A DNA stretch of 64,000 nucleotides from CF-39 sp035651155 (GTDB lineage: Bacteria > Chloroflexota > Limnocylindria > P2-11E), in assembly GCA_035651155.1 (NCBI GenBank), contig DASRGG010000028.1:62001-126000 (forward strand), given 5' to 3'. A program made the position numbers and the translations under genes. Position 1 is the first letter of the stretch, and the number at the start of each line of letters is the position of its first letter. A model generated the notes under the pieces. The model was not told where the DNA came from and did not search any database. It worked only from the letters and a program-made list of their open reading frames with translations. Below, piece by piece: positions 28,041 to 39,020 of the stretch.

Positions 28041-28985
28041 CTATTGCCCGAGCAGCTCGTCGATCGCAGCGTAGGGATCGAGCTCGCGCCGCGCGACCCG
28101 CTCGACCGCGCGCTCGACGCGCTCGTCGCCGAGACGATCGCGGAGCCGCCGCACGAGCGCCTCGCGCAGGACGTCCTCGATCTCCGCGCGGGCGGCGTCT
28201 CGCCGGCGGCGCTCGCGCTCGCCGCTCTCCGCGGCCCACGCGGCGTGGCGCTCGATCGCGTCGGCGAGCTCGGGCACGCCGTCGCCCGTCGCCGCGACCG
28301 TGCGCACGATGGGCGGCTTCCAGGAGGTGCGCGCTCTGCCGAGGCTCAGCATCTGCGCGAGATCGCGCGCGGCGTCGTCGGCGCCGGGGCGGTCCGCCTT
28401 GTTCACGACGAGGACGTCCGCGATCTCGAGCACACCCGCCTTGATCGCCTGGATGTCGTCGCCGAGGCCGGGGACGGTGACGAGGCACACCGTGTCCGCG
28501 ACACGCACGACCTCGACCTCCTCCTGCCCCACTCCCACCGTCTCGACGAGCACGACGCCGTAGCCGAGCGCGTCGAGGACGTTGACCACGCGGATGGTCG
28601 TCCGCGCGAGGCCGCCGGAGTGTCCGCGGCTCGCCATGCTGCGGATGAAGAGACCCTCGTCGAGGACGCGATCCGACATGCGGATGCGGTCGCCCAGCAG
28701 CGCGCCGCCGCTGAACGGGCTCGACGGATCGACCGCGACGACGGCGACGCGCGCGCCCTGTTCGCGGTACGCACCGGCGAGGCGGTTCACGAGCGTGCTC
28801 TTCCCGCCGCCGGGCGGACCGGTCACGCCGACGACGCGGGCCGTGCCCGTCTTCGGATACAGCTGCCGCAGGACGTCCGCGGCGCCGAGCTCCTCGTTCT
28901 CGACGATCGTGAGGAGACGCGCGATCGCGCGCTTGTCGCCCTCGCGCGCGTGCGCGAGGAGCTCGTCCGACGCTGTCTGGGTCAT
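28041..28985 (-). CDS. meaB: MeaB/ArgK-type GTPase, chaperone of B12-dependent acyl-CoA mutase
   Basis: This 314-residue G3E GTPase has Walker A GVTGPPGGGKSTLVNRLAG, switch region VAVDPSSPFSGGALLGDRIRM, the conserved ETVGVGQEEVEV and NKAD for guanine specificity. MeaB loads and protects the cobalamin of methylmalonyl- or isobutyryl-CoA mutase. Its ATG overlaps the acyl-CoA dehydrogenase stop (ATGA). It is the last gene of the operon that also encodes the mutase subunits. Confidence 0.95.
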   Translation of the reverse strand: MTQTASDELLAHAREGDKRAIARLLTIVENEELGAADVLRQLYPKTGTARVVGVTGPPGGGKSTLVNRLAGAYREQGARVAVVAVDPSSPFSGGALLGDRIRMSDRVLDEGLFIRSMASRGHSGGLARTTIRVVNVLDALGYGVVLVETVGVGQEEVEVVRVADTVCLVTVPGLGDDIQAIKAGVLEIADVLVVNKADRPGADDAARDLAQMLSLGRARTSWKPPIVRTVAATGDGVPELADAIERHAAWAAESGERERRRRDAARAEIEDVLREALVRRLRDRLGDERVERAVERVARRELDPYAAIDELLGQ

Positions 28986-30118
28986 CCCTGCTGCTCCACG
29001 AGATCGCGGGCGATCACGATGCGCTGCACCTCGCTGGTGCCCTCGCCGATCTCCATGAGGCGCGCGTCGCGCAGATGGCGCTCGATCGGATAGTCGCGCA
29101 GGTAGCCGTATCCGCCGAGGACCTGGAGGCACTCGTCGGCGGCGCGGCTCGCCGCCTCGGACGCGTACAGCTTCGCCTTCGATGCCTCGATGCGGAACGG
29201 GCGCCCCGCGTCGGCGAGCGCCGCCGCCCGATGCACGAGCAGCCGCGCCGCGTCCAGCTCGGTGCGCGCGGTCGCGAGCTTCCACTGGATCATCTCGAAC
29301 CGCGCGATGGGACGGCCGAACTGCGTGCGCTGCTTCGCGTACGCGACGGCGGTCTCGAGCGAGGCGCGGCCGAGACCCAGCGCCAGCGCGCCGATGCCGA
29401 TGCGGCCCTTGTCGAGCACGAGGCGCACGTCCGCGAAGGCGTCGCCCTCGACGCCGATGCGGTCGGCCTCGGGGACACGGGCGTCCTCGAGCACGAGCTG
29501 CGACGTGTCGGACGCGTGGAGTCCCATCTTCCGTTCGCGCTTGCCGGGCCGGACACCCGCCGTGCCCCGGGCGATCCCGAAAGCCGAGAGCCGGCGCTCG
29601 GACGTCGCGACGTTCACCACGTAGAAGCCGGCGAGCGAGGCGTTGGTGATGAACTGCTTCGTCCCGCTCACGACGTACGCGCCGCCGTCCCTGCGCGCGC
29701 GGCTCCGCACCGCCGCGGCGTCGGAGCCCGAGCCGGGCTCGGTCAGCGCCCAGGCGCCGAGGTAGTCGCCGCGCGCGAGCGGCGGCAGCCAGCGACGCTT
29801 CTGCTCGTCGGACGCGCCGACCAGCAGGTGGCCGATGCACAGCGAGTTGTGCGCCGCGAGCGTGAGCGCGACCGAGCCGTCGGCCGCGCCGAGCTCCTCC
29901 ATGACCATCGCGATCGTGAGCGTGTCGAGCCCGGCGCCGCCGAGCTCGGTCGGGACCGCGAGCCCGGTGAGGCCGAGCGCGGCGAGCTCGGGAAGGAGCG
30001 CCATCGGGAACTCGCCCGCATCGCTCCAGGCGTCGGCGTTCGGCGCGATGCGCGTGCGCGCGAACTCGCGGACCGTGTCGCGGACGAGCAGCTGGTCGTT
30101 CCGGTAGGTGAAGTTCAC
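28982..30118 (-). CDS. Acyl-CoA dehydrogenase (third of three)
   Basis: This 378-residue FAD enzyme oxidises acyl-CoA to 2-enoyl-CoA and hands electrons to ETF. Motifs are LTEPGSGSDAAAV (FAD/substrate), YVVSGTKQFITNAS, GRPIARFEMIQWKLA, QVLGGYGYLRDYP and the catalytic-base region GEGTSEVQRIVIAR. Chain-length preference cannot be read. GTG start, overlapping the upstream hypothetical gene (GTGA) and coupled to meaB. Confidence 0.93.
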   Translation of the reverse strand: MNFTYRNDQLLVRDTVREFARTRIAPNADAWSDAGEFPMALLPELAALGLTGLAVPTELGGAGLDTLTIAMVMEELGAADGSVALTLAAHNSLCIGHLLVGASDEQKRRWLPPLARGDYLGAWALTEPGSGSDAAAVRSRARRDGGAYVVSGTKQFITNASLAGFYVVNVATSERRLSAFGIARGTAGVRPGKRERKMGLHASDTSQLVLEDARVPEADRIGVEGDAFADVRLVLDKGRIGIGALALGLGRASLETAVAYAKQRTQFGRPIARFEMIQWKLATARTELDAARLLVHRAAALADAGRPFRIEASKAKLYASEAASRAADECLQVLGGYGYLRDYPIERHLRDARLMEIGEGTSEVQRIVIARDLVEQQG

Positions 30119-30525
30119 GCGGTCCCGGACCGCGCGCCCTGCGCATACGCCGCGCGAACGTCGGCGTCGACCGTTGGAAGGATCTCGTCGACGAGCTTCT
30201 GGTCTTCTTCGAGGATCGCGCGGTCGACCGACCAGGCCCGCTCCCGCGCCGCCGAGATGCGCTGCCGCTGGTCCGCCGGCAGCTGCGCGAACGCGACGAT
30301 CCGCGCGCGGGTGAGCCGCGTGCGCTCCTTGACGTCGTCGACGCGCGTGAGCTCGCGGATCTGCGGGGTGAGCGCGCCGACGCGCGCGATGTCGCTGGGC
30401 ACCGCCGCGGTCAGCTCGAAGCGCTTCTTCCAGAACTCGATCGCCGTGCGCTCATCGCTACCGCGAAGATGCGCGAGCCCCTCGTCCACGGGCCGGGTGT
30501 CCTTCTTGCCGCCGAACAGTCCCAT
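30115..30525 (-). CDS. Hypothetical helical protein in the acyl-CoA operon
   Basis: This 136-residue protein is predicted mostly helical and rich in charged residues. It begins MGLFGGKKD, has no signal or membrane segment and no cysteine. I recognise no family. It is firmly inside the operon: 12 bases after the B12-binding subunit gene and overlapping the next dehydrogenase gene (GTGA). A role with the mutase or dehydrogenase is possible but unsupported. Confidence 0.7.
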   Translation of the reverse strand: MGLFGGKKDTRPVDEGLAHLRGSDERTAIEFWKKRFELTAAVPSDIARVGALTPQIRELTRVDDVKERTRLTRARIVAFAQLPADQRQRISAARERAWSVDRAILEEDQKLVDEILPTVDADVRAAYAQGARSGTA

Positions 30526-30537
30526 ATATCGCCTCCT

Positions 30538-30948
30538 TTAGACCCCGACCCTTCGCTTCCCCACCGCCTCGTTCACGTACCGCACGATCTCTTCCAATGA
30601 GGCGCCGGGCGGAAAGACCCGCTCCACGCCCACCTTCGCCAGACCGGGGACGTCGGCCTCCGGGATGATGCCGCCGCCGAAGAGCAGCACGTCGTGCATG
30701 CCCTTCTCGCGCATGAGCTCCGACACCCTCGGGAAGATGTAGTTGTGCGCGCCGGAGAGGAGGCTGATGCCGATGGCGTCGGCGTCCTCCTGCAGCGCCG
30801 TCTCGACGACCTGCTCGGGCGTGAGATGCACGCCCGTGTAGATGACCTCCATACCCGCGTCGCGGAGCGCCCGCGCGACCACCTTCGCGCCGCGGTCGTG
30901 CCCGTCGAGGCCCGCCTTCGCGACGACCACCCGGATCGGCCGCTTCAC
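30538..30948 (-). CDS. icmB: B12-binding small subunit of acyl-CoA mutase
   Basis: This 136-residue cobalamin-binding domain has the DxHxxG motif as DGHDRGAKVV (His is the lower cobalt ligand), SLLSGAH and LFGGGIIP. It pairs with a separate large subunit, most likely the one encoded just upstream at 31099-32886, and perhaps also the methylmalonyl-CoA mutase at 7479. GTG start at 30948, overlapping the stop of a short open frame upstream (GTGA). Confidence 0.92.
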   Translation of the reverse strand: MKRPIRVVVAKAGLDGHDRGAKVVARALRDAGMEVIYTGVHLTPEQVVETALQEDADAIGISLLSGAHNYIFPRVSELMREKGMHDVLLFGGGIIPEADVPGLAKVGVERVFPPGASLEEIVRYVNEAVGKRRVGV

Positions 30949-31098
30949 AGCGTCACCCCGAGATCCTTGTGCGGATGCGCGACGACCTCACGCGGCGTCG
31001 TGCCGGACGGCAGCCGCTCGTCGCATCGCTCCGCGGGCAGCGCGTCGACGACCGAGCGGGTCGAGAGATACAGGTGCTCGACGCGCGCGGGCAGCTCG

Positions 31099-31127
<29 letters not shown>
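30945..31127 (-). CDS. Short open reading frame between mutase subunits
   Basis: This is a possible 60-residue protein with a GTG start that overlaps the end of the large-subunit gene by 29 bases. Its stop overlaps the small-subunit start by 4, the same coupling as the other genes here. The sequence contains VEHLYLSTRSVVDALPAE and ends TPREVVAHPHKDLGVTL. No family was recognised. It fills the only otherwise empty 150 bases of this part of the operon, which supports it being translated. Confidence 0.45.
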
Positions 31128-32882
<1,755 letters not shown>

Positions 32883-32886
<4 letters not shown>

Positions 32887-34034
32887 GCCGCTGAAAGGAG
32901 CGAGCGCGCGATGACGAGGCGCTGCACCTCGCTCGTCCCCTCGTAGATCGTGGTGGCGCGCGCGTCGCGCGCGTAGCGCTCGATCTCGTAGTCGCGCATG
33001 AAGCCGTAGCCGCCGAACACCTGGACCGCGTCGTAGGTCACGCGCTGCGCGGCTTCGCTCGCAAAGAGCTTCGCCATCGACGCCTCGCGCGTGAAGGGAC
33101 GACCCGCGTCGCGCAGCCACGCCGCGCGATGCGCGAGCAGCCGCGCGGCGTCGACCTCCACGCGCGCGCGCGCGAGCGCGAAGCGGACCATCTCGAACGA
33201 CAGGATCGACGCGCCGAACTGCTCGCGTCCGCGTCCGTAACGGATCGCGCGCTCGATGGCCGCGCGGGCGATGCCGACCGATTGCGCGGCGATCCCGATG
33301 CGTCCGCCGTCAAGGCCGGCCATCGCGATGCCGAAACCCTTCCCCACCTCCCCGAGCACCGCGTCCGGGCCGACGCGCGCGCCGTCGAGGACGAGCGCGC
33401 TCGTGTCGGACGCGAGCAGACCGGTCTTCGGCTCGGGCGGACCGATCGAAAGGCCGGGCGCGTCGCTCGGCACGAGGAACGCGGTGATGCCCGCGTGGGG
33501 CCTTCCGCTCTCGCGCTCCCCGACCCGCGCGAGGACGATGAAGAGCGGCGCGTAGCGGGCGTTGGTGATGAACTGCTTCTGGCCGGTGATGCGCCAGCCG
33601 TCACCGTCGCGGACGGCGGCCGCGCGCAGCGACGCGGCGTCGCTGCCGGAGGACGGCTCGGTGAGCGCGAACGCGCCGAGGCCGGAGCCGTCGCGCAGCG
33701 CCGGCAGCCAGCGCGCCCGCTGCGCCGCCGTGCCGTACCGGACGATCGATCCCGCGACGATGCCGCTGTTCACGGAGACGCCCACCGCGAGCGACGGCCA
33801 GGCGGCGGCGAGCTCCTCGAGCACGAGCGCGAACGCGACCGTCGACGCGCCGAGGCCGCCGTCGCGCTCCGGCGTCGTCATGCCGAGCACGCCGAGCTCG
33901 CCGAGCCCCCGGATCACCTCGCGCGGCAGCGTGCCGGCGCGCTCGGCGTCGGCGATCTTCGGCGCGAGCTCCCGCGCCCACCCGCGGACGGCGAGCGCGA
34001 GCTCGCGATCGGTCTCCGACGGCACGGGACGCAC
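32883..34034 (-). CDS. Acyl-CoA dehydrogenase (second of three)
   Basis: This 383-residue FAD dehydrogenase carries LTEPSSGSDAASLRAA, WRITGQKQFITNARYAP, REQFGASILSFEMVRF, QVFGGYGFMRDYEIERY and the catalytic segment IYEGTSEVQRLVIAR. It passes electrons to the EtfAB encoded directly upstream; the etfA stop and this GTG start abut without a gap. It is followed, with ATGA overlap, by the isobutyryl-CoA-type mutase, so a branched short-chain acyl-CoA is a likely substrate. Confidence 0.93.
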
Positions 34035-34913
34035 CTAGCCCGACCCCTTCACCTTCTTCACGGCCTCCGTGAACGCCGGAACGAACTCGAAGAGATCGCC
34101 GACCACGCCGTAGTCGGCCACCTTGAAGATGTCGGCGTCGGGATCCTTGTTCACGGCGACGATCACCTTCGACGAGGTCATGCCCGCGAGGTGCTGGATG
34201 GCACCGGAGATCCCGAGCGCCACGTACAGGTCCGGGGTCACGGTCTTGCCGGTCTGCCCGACCTGCTCCTCGTTCGGGCGCCAGCCCGCGTCGGTCACGG
34301 CGCGCGACGCCCCGGTCGCGGCGCCGAGCGCGTCCGCGAGCTCCTCCACCAGCTTCCAATTCTCCGGCCCCTTGAGGCCGCGCCCGGCCGACACGACCGC
34401 GCGGGCTTCCGCGAGCGACACGCGGCTTCCGCCGCTCGCCGTCGCTTCGAAGCGTCCGTACCGCAGGCGCTCGTCGGAGGCGGCCGCCGCGATCTCGTTC
34501 ACGCCGGGCGCGGGAGCGCTCGCCGGCAGGGTCCACGCGCCCGCGCGCACGGAGACGACCGCCGGGAGCGGGACCTTCACGACGGCGCGGATCTTCCCCG
34601 CGTACATCGGACGCCTCACCTCGACCGCGCCGTCCGCGGGCGTCACGTCGGTGCAGTCGGCCGCGTATGCCCACCCGAGCTTCGCCGCGGCGCGCGCGCC
34701 GAGGTCGCGGCCGCCCAGCGTCGCGCCGACGAGCACGAGGTCGGCGCCCCTGGCCTTCTCCGCGACCGCCGCGCTCCACGCCATCGGCAGGTAGCGGTCG
34801 CCCTTCACGGCGACGACCTCGACGTCGCCGAAGCCCTGCGCCTTCGCCGCGATCTCGCTCGAGACGCGGCGGAGCTCGCCGTCTTTCCGTTCCGCGACGA
34901 CCAGGATCTTCAT
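34035..34913 (-). CDS. etfA: Electron transfer flavoprotein alpha subunit
   Basis: The alpha subunit binds the FAD of ETF. The 292-residue protein carries the C-terminal FAD domain: SAGRGLKGPENWKLVEELA, GQTGKTVTPDLYVALGISGAIQH and AVNKDPDADIFKVADYGVVGD. The ATG at 34913 overlaps the etfB stop (ATGA). ETF accepts electrons from the three acyl-CoA dehydrogenases of this operon. Confidence 0.96.
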   Translation of the reverse strand: MKILVVAERKDGELRRVSSEIAAKAQGFGDVEVVAVKGDRYLPMAWSAAVAEKARGADLVLVGATLGGRDLGARAAAKLGWAYAADCTDVTPADGAVEVRRPMYAGKIRAVVKVPLPAVVSVRAGAWTLPASAPAPGVNEIAAAASDERLRYGRFEATASGGSRVSLAEARAVVSAGRGLKGPENWKLVEELADALGAATGASRAVTDAGWRPNEEQVGQTGKTVTPDLYVALGISGAIQHLAGMTSSKVIVAVNKDPDADIFKVADYGVVGDLFEFVPAFTEAVKKVKGSG

Positions 34914-35683
34914 AGGACCTTCGCCTCCTCGTGCAGCGCCTTCGCGATCTGCTCCGCGACGCCCTTCGCATCGCCGTCGAGCTTGAAGATCCTTCCCTGC
35001 CCGCGCTGCGGCGGCGGCTCCATCGCGAGAATCTCGAGCCTCGGCGCGCCCGGCGTCACGCCGAGCGAGGCGAGATCCTTCTCGGGGATCTCCTTCTTCT
35101 TCGCCTTCATGATGCCGGGCAAGCTCGGGTAGCGCGGCTCCTTCTCGCTCTTGTGCACGAGCCCGACGACCGGCGGCGTCGCGTTCCAGACCTCGTGACC
35201 GCCCTCGACCTCGCGCCACATCTCCACGCAGCTCCCCGCCGGGACGAGCTTCGTGAGCATGCCGACGTGCGGCCATCCGAGCGCCTCGGCGAGGGCAGGA
35301 CCGACGAGGCCCTGGTCGTCGTCCGACGCCTGCTTGCCGCAGAGGACGACGTCCGGCTTCATCTCCCTCACGACGGCGGCGAGCGCTTTCGCGACGTCGA
35401 GTCCGGCGAGGTCGCCCTCGGCCACGACGAGCGTCGCGTCGTCGCAGCCCATCGCGAGCGCCTGCCGCAGCGCGTCCTTCGTGCGGGCCGCTCCGACGGC
35501 GACGACGGATACGACCGTGCTCGGGTCGGCGTCCTTTCGCTCGAGCGCGAGCTCGATGGCGTATTCGTCGTAGGGCGAGATGGACCAGGTGATCCCGTCG
35601 GTGGCGATGGAGCGGCCGTCGCTTCCCACCTTCACGCGGACGGTCGAATCCGGGACCTGCTTCAGGCAGACAAGAAACCTCAT
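34910..35683 (-). CDS. etfB: Electron transfer flavoprotein beta subunit
   Basis: This 257-residue subunit, ATG at 35683, starts MRFLVCLKQVPDS as usual. It has SPYDEYAIELALE, the AMP-binding VLCGKQASDDDQGLVGPALAE and the recognition-loop region RYPSLPGIMKAKKKEI used to dock on dehydrogenases. It sits between the 38-residue membrane peptide gene and etfA. Confidence 0.96.
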   Translation of the reverse strand: MRFLVCLKQVPDSTVRVKVGSDGRSIATDGITWSISPYDEYAIELALERKDADPSTVVSVVAVGAARTKDALRQALAMGCDDATLVVAEGDLAGLDVAKALAAVVREMKPDVVLCGKQASDDDQGLVGPALAEALGWPHVGMLTKLVPAGSCVEMWREVEGGHEVWNATPPVVGLVHKSEKEPRYPSLPGIMKAKKKEIPEKDLASLGVTPGAPRLEILAMEPPPQRGQGRIFKLDGDAKGVAEQIAKALHEEAKVL

Positions 35684-35684
35684 G

Positions 35685-35801
35685 TCACACGATCTCCTCG
35701 TCGTTTGCGTACATCCATGCGATCCACGCCGCGCCACCCGCGACGGCGAGCGCGACGATCGCGCCGACGATCCACGCGATGGTGCTTGCGTCGAATTCCA
35801 T
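35685..35801 (-). CDS. 38-residue single-helix membrane peptide
   Basis: A very short gene encodes MEFDAS, one strongly hydrophobic helix of about 25 residues (IAWIVGAIVALAVAGG and on), and an acidic end NDEEIV. It fits exactly between the quinone reductase gene (2-base gap) and etfB (1-base gap). It resembles accessory single-helix subunits of membrane redox complexes and may belong to the ETF:quinone oxidoreductase. Translation is inferred from spacing. Confidence 0.6.
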   Translation of the reverse strand: MEFDASTIAWIVGAIVALAVAGGAAWIAWMYANDEEIV

Positions 35802-35803
35802 TG

Positions 35804-37825
35804 CTAGCCCCCTTGCGCCGCGCTCGGCGTCGCCTCGACGAGCCGCGCCGCCACGAGCTCGAGGACGTCCACCGGCTTCACCTGCGCCTGGATGCCCTTC
35901 GCCCCCACGCCCTCGTCCAGCATGATCAGGCAGTAGGGGCACCCGCTCGCGACCTTCGTCGCGCCGGTGTCCGCCATCACGAGCTGCTCCACCCGGCGGT
36001 GGTTCACGCGCTGCCCCATCTTCTCTTCCATCCACATCCGCCCGCCGCCCGCGCCGCAGCAGAATCCGCGCTCGCGGTGGTGCGGCGCGATCTCGCGCCG
36101 TTCGACGCCCGGGATCGCGTCGAGCACGGCGCGCGGCTCGTCGTAGATGCCGTTGTGCCGCCCGAGGTAGCACGGATCGTGGTACGCGACGACATCGGCA
36201 ACCCCGTCCCGCAGCGTGATCCGCTTCTCCGTGATGAGCTTCTGCACGAACGGCAGCGCGTGCACCACCTCGTAGCTGCCGCCGAGCTGCGGGTATTCGT
36301 TCGCGATGGTGTTGAAGCAGTGCGGGCAGCTCGTGATGACCTTCTTCACCGCCGTCGCGTTCATCGTCTCGATGTTCTGCCGCGCCTGCAGCTGGAAGAG
36401 GTACTCGTTCCCGAGCCGGCGCGCCGGATCGCCGTTGCAGGTCTCCGCGGCGCCGAGGATGGCGAACGAGACGCCCGCGGCCCTCAGGATCGTCGCGAGC
36501 GCGCGCGCGACCTTCTGGTTGCGCCGGTCGTACGACGCCGCGCAGCCGACGAAGTACAGGTACTCGGCGTCCGGGCGCTCGGCGAACGTGGGGATCTCGA
36601 GACCCTGCGCCCAGTCGCCACGCGACGCGCGCGGCTCGCCCCACGGGTTGCCGGCGCGCTCGATGTTCGTCATAGACCGCTGCGCCTCCGGCGGCATCGA
36701 TCCTTCCATGAGCGCGAGGTAGCGGCGCATGTCGACGATCTTGTCGATGTGCTCGATGGTCACCGGGCACGCCTCGACGCACGCCGCGCAGGTCGTGCAC
36801 GCCCAGAGCTCCTCCGGCTTCGTGTCCACCCAGTGCGCCGGCGCGGTGGTCTCAGCCTTCGGGTCGGCGAGCAGCTTCGGACCCTCGGCCAGCAGCTGGT
36901 TGCGGATGTCGAGCACGATCTTCTGCGGGTCGAGCGGCTTGCCTGTCGCGAGCGCCGGGCAGGCGTCGGAGCAGCGCCCGCACTCGGTGCAGGTGTAGCC
37001 GTCGAGGAGCTGCTTCCACGAGAAGTCGCGGATGGTGGCCGCGCCGAAGGTCTCCTTGTTCTCGATGTCCTCGACGAGCGAGAGCTGCCCGCGCGGCGTC
37101 TGCTTGCGGAAGAACACGTTCGGCAGCGTCGTGACGATGTGCAGGTGCTTCGTGCGCGGGAGGTACACCGCGAACGCGAGCACGGTGACGACGTGCGCCC
37201 ACCACGCACCGGCGAAGATCGCGGCGCCGGCGGCCGTCGGGATGAGCGGCGCCAGCGCGCTCGCGACCGGCGGGCGCGGCTCGAGCAGGTCTCCCCGGGA
37301 CGGGACGCGCGGCATCGCCTCCGCGGCCGACTCGAACGTCAGCAGCGTGAGCATGAGGAAGCCGATGAGCGCGAGGATCACGTAGCCCTCGGTGGCGATG
37401 TGCATCCGCGGCGGGCGGATGAGCGCGCGGCGGATCCACGCGACGACGACGGACACGAACACCGCGACCGCGAAGACGTCGAGCATCCACGCGTAGGCCG
37501 CCGTGTCGGTGAACGGCATGTGCCAGCCGAGGATGCCGCGCAGCAGCAGGTCGGCGCTGCCCCAGGTGATCACCAGGAAGCCCCAGAAGATGAGCGCGTG
37601 CCCGAGCCCGCGCACGTAGTACGGGCGCTTCAGGAGCTTGCGCTGGCCGAGGTAGATGACGAGCTCGTCGCGCACCCGCCGCCAACCGTGGTCGAGACGC
37701 GATTCGTCGCGCCCCAGGCGCAGCAGCCGGTACAGCCGGACCGTGCGCCAGGCGAACGCACCGAACGCGGCGAGCGTGAGGATCAGGAGCACGACGGCCC
37801 AGAGGCCAGGCGTCGGGGCTACCAT
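35804..37825 (-). CDS. FadF-like ETF:menaquinone oxidoreductase (cytochrome b / Fe-S / CCG protein)
   Basis: This 673-residue protein joins a NarI-like membrane domain with about five helices (residues 8-235), two 4Fe-4S clusters (CTECGRCSDACP and CTTCAACVEACP), and two cysteine-rich CCG domains. The second CCG domain has HDPCYLGR and GFCCGAGGGRMW. This layout is that of HdrD/GlpC-type proteins found with etfAB in Gram-positives and Chloroflexota, proposed to pass ETF electrons to menaquinone. No classical ETF-QO is present in the window. Confidence 0.9.
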   Translation of the reverse strand: MVAPTPGLWAVVLLILTLAAFGAFAWRTVRLYRLLRLGRDESRLDHGWRRVRDELVIYLGQRKLLKRPYYVRGLGHALIFWGFLVITWGSADLLLRGILGWHMPFTDTAAYAWMLDVFAVAVFVSVVVAWIRRALIRPPRMHIATEGYVILALIGFLMLTLLTFESAAEAMPRVPSRGDLLEPRPPVASALAPLIPTAAGAAIFAGAWWAHVVTVLAFAVYLPRTKHLHIVTTLPNVFFRKQTPRGQLSLVEDIENKETFGAATIRDFSWKQLLDGYTCTECGRCSDACPALATGKPLDPQKIVLDIRNQLLAEGPKLLADPKAETTAPAHWVDTKPEELWACTTCAACVEACPVTIEHIDKIVDMRRYLALMEGSMPPEAQRSMTNIERAGNPWGEPRASRGDWAQGLEIPTFAERPDAEYLYFVGCAASYDRRNQKVARALATILRAAGVSFAILGAAETCNGDPARRLGNEYLFQLQARQNIETMNATAVKKVITSCPHCFNTIANEYPQLGGSYEVVHALPFVQKLITEKRITLRDGVADVVAYHDPCYLGRHNGIYDEPRAVLDAIPGVERREIAPHHRERGFCCGAGGGRMWMEEKMGQRVNHRRVEQLVMADTGATKVASGCPYCLIMLDEGVGAKGIQAQVKPVDVLELVAARLVEATPSAAQGG

Positions 37826-37832
37826 CAGCGGC

Positions 37833-39020
37833 TCATTCCTTGAGCATCTCCTCGGCGATGACGAGCTTCATGATCTCGCTCGTCCCTTCGTAGATCTCGG
37901 TGATCTTCGCGTCGCGGTAGTGGCGCTCGGCCGGGAAGTCCGTGAGGTAACCGTAGCCGCCGAAGATCTGCACGCAAGCGCGCGCGGCCTTCACCGCAAC
38001 GTCGCTGGCGAAGAGCTTGGCCTCCGCGGCCGCGAGGATGTGCGGCTCGCCGCGATCCTTCAGCGCGGCGGCGTGCCACGTGAGCAGCCGCGCCGCGTCG
38101 ATCTCGGTCGCCATGTCCGCGAGCATCTGCTGGATCGCCTGGAACTCCGCGATCGGCTTCCCGAAGGCCTGCCGCTCCTTCGCGTACGCGAGCGAATCCT
38201 CGAGACAGGCGCGCGCGATGCCGACCGCCTGCGCCGCGATCGAGATGCGTCCGCCGTCGAGCGTCGACAGCGCGATCTTGAAGCCGTCGCCGACGCGGCC
38301 GATGAGGTTCGCGGCGGGCACGCGGCAGTCCTCGAAGACGAGCTGCGCCGTGTCGGAACCGCGGATGCCGAGCTTCGACTCGAGCTTCCCCACGCTGAAC
38401 CCGGGCGTGCCGCGCTCGACGACGAACGCGGCGATCCCCTTGTGACGCAGGCTCGGCTCGGTCTGCGCGAACACGATCGCGACGCCGGCCTTCGAGCCGT
38501 TCGTGATGAAGTTCTTCGTGCCGTTCAGGACCCAGTGATCGCCGTCGCGCCGCGCGCTCGTGCGCATCGCCGCGGCGTCGCTGCCGGAGGCGGGCTCGGA
38601 CAGCGCGAAGCACCCGAGCACCTCGCCGCGCGCCATGCCCGGAACCCACCGTTCCTTCTGCGATGCGCTGCCCCACCGGAGGATCGGCTCGATGGCGAGG
38701 CTCACGTGCGAGCAGAGGATCACGCCCGTGGACGCGCAGGCGCGGTTGATCTCCTCGACGACCAGCGCGTACGTGAGCGCGTCCATGCCGGCACCGCCGT
38801 AGCGCTCGGGCACGTCGATGCCCATGAAGCCGAGGCGTCCCATCTCCGCGACGAGCTCCGCGGGGACGCTCTTCTGCTCGTCGATCTCGTGCGCGATCGG
38901 CAGCACCTTCTCGCGCGCGAACTCGCGCGCGGTGCGCTGCACCATCTCCTGCTCGGGCGACAGGGTGAGGTCGAAGCCGGAGCCCGTGCCGACCGGCTCA
39001 GTGCTCGTGGTCGTGGCCAT
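37833..39020 (-). CDS. Acyl-CoA dehydrogenase (first of three)
   Basis: This 395-residue enzyme resembles short/branched-chain and butyryl-CoA dehydrogenases: MGIDVPERYGGAGMD, LSEPASGSDAAAMR, WVLNGTKNFITNGSKAGV, FGKPIAEFQAIQQMLADM, IFGGYGYLTDFPAERHYRD and IYEGTSEIMKLVIAEE. The ATG at 39020 lies inside the end of the VOC gene (23-base overlap). The quinone reductase gene follows after 7 bases. Confidence 0.94.
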   Translation of the reverse strand: MATTTSTEPVGTGSGFDLTLSPEQEMVQRTAREFAREKVLPIAHEIDEQKSVPAELVAEMGRLGFMGIDVPERYGGAGMDALTYALVVEEINRACASTGVILCSHVSLAIEPILRWGSASQKERWVPGMARGEVLGCFALSEPASGSDAAAMRTSARRDGDHWVLNGTKNFITNGSKAGVAIVFAQTEPSLRHKGIAAFVVERGTPGFSVGKLESKLGIRGSDTAQLVFEDCRVPAANLIGRVGDGFKIALSTLDGGRISIAAQAVGIARACLEDSLAYAKERQAFGKPIAEFQAIQQMLADMATEIDAARLLTWHAAALKDRGEPHILAAAEAKLFASDVAVKAARACVQIFGGYGYLTDFPAERHYRDAKITEIYEGTSEIMKLVIAEEMLKE

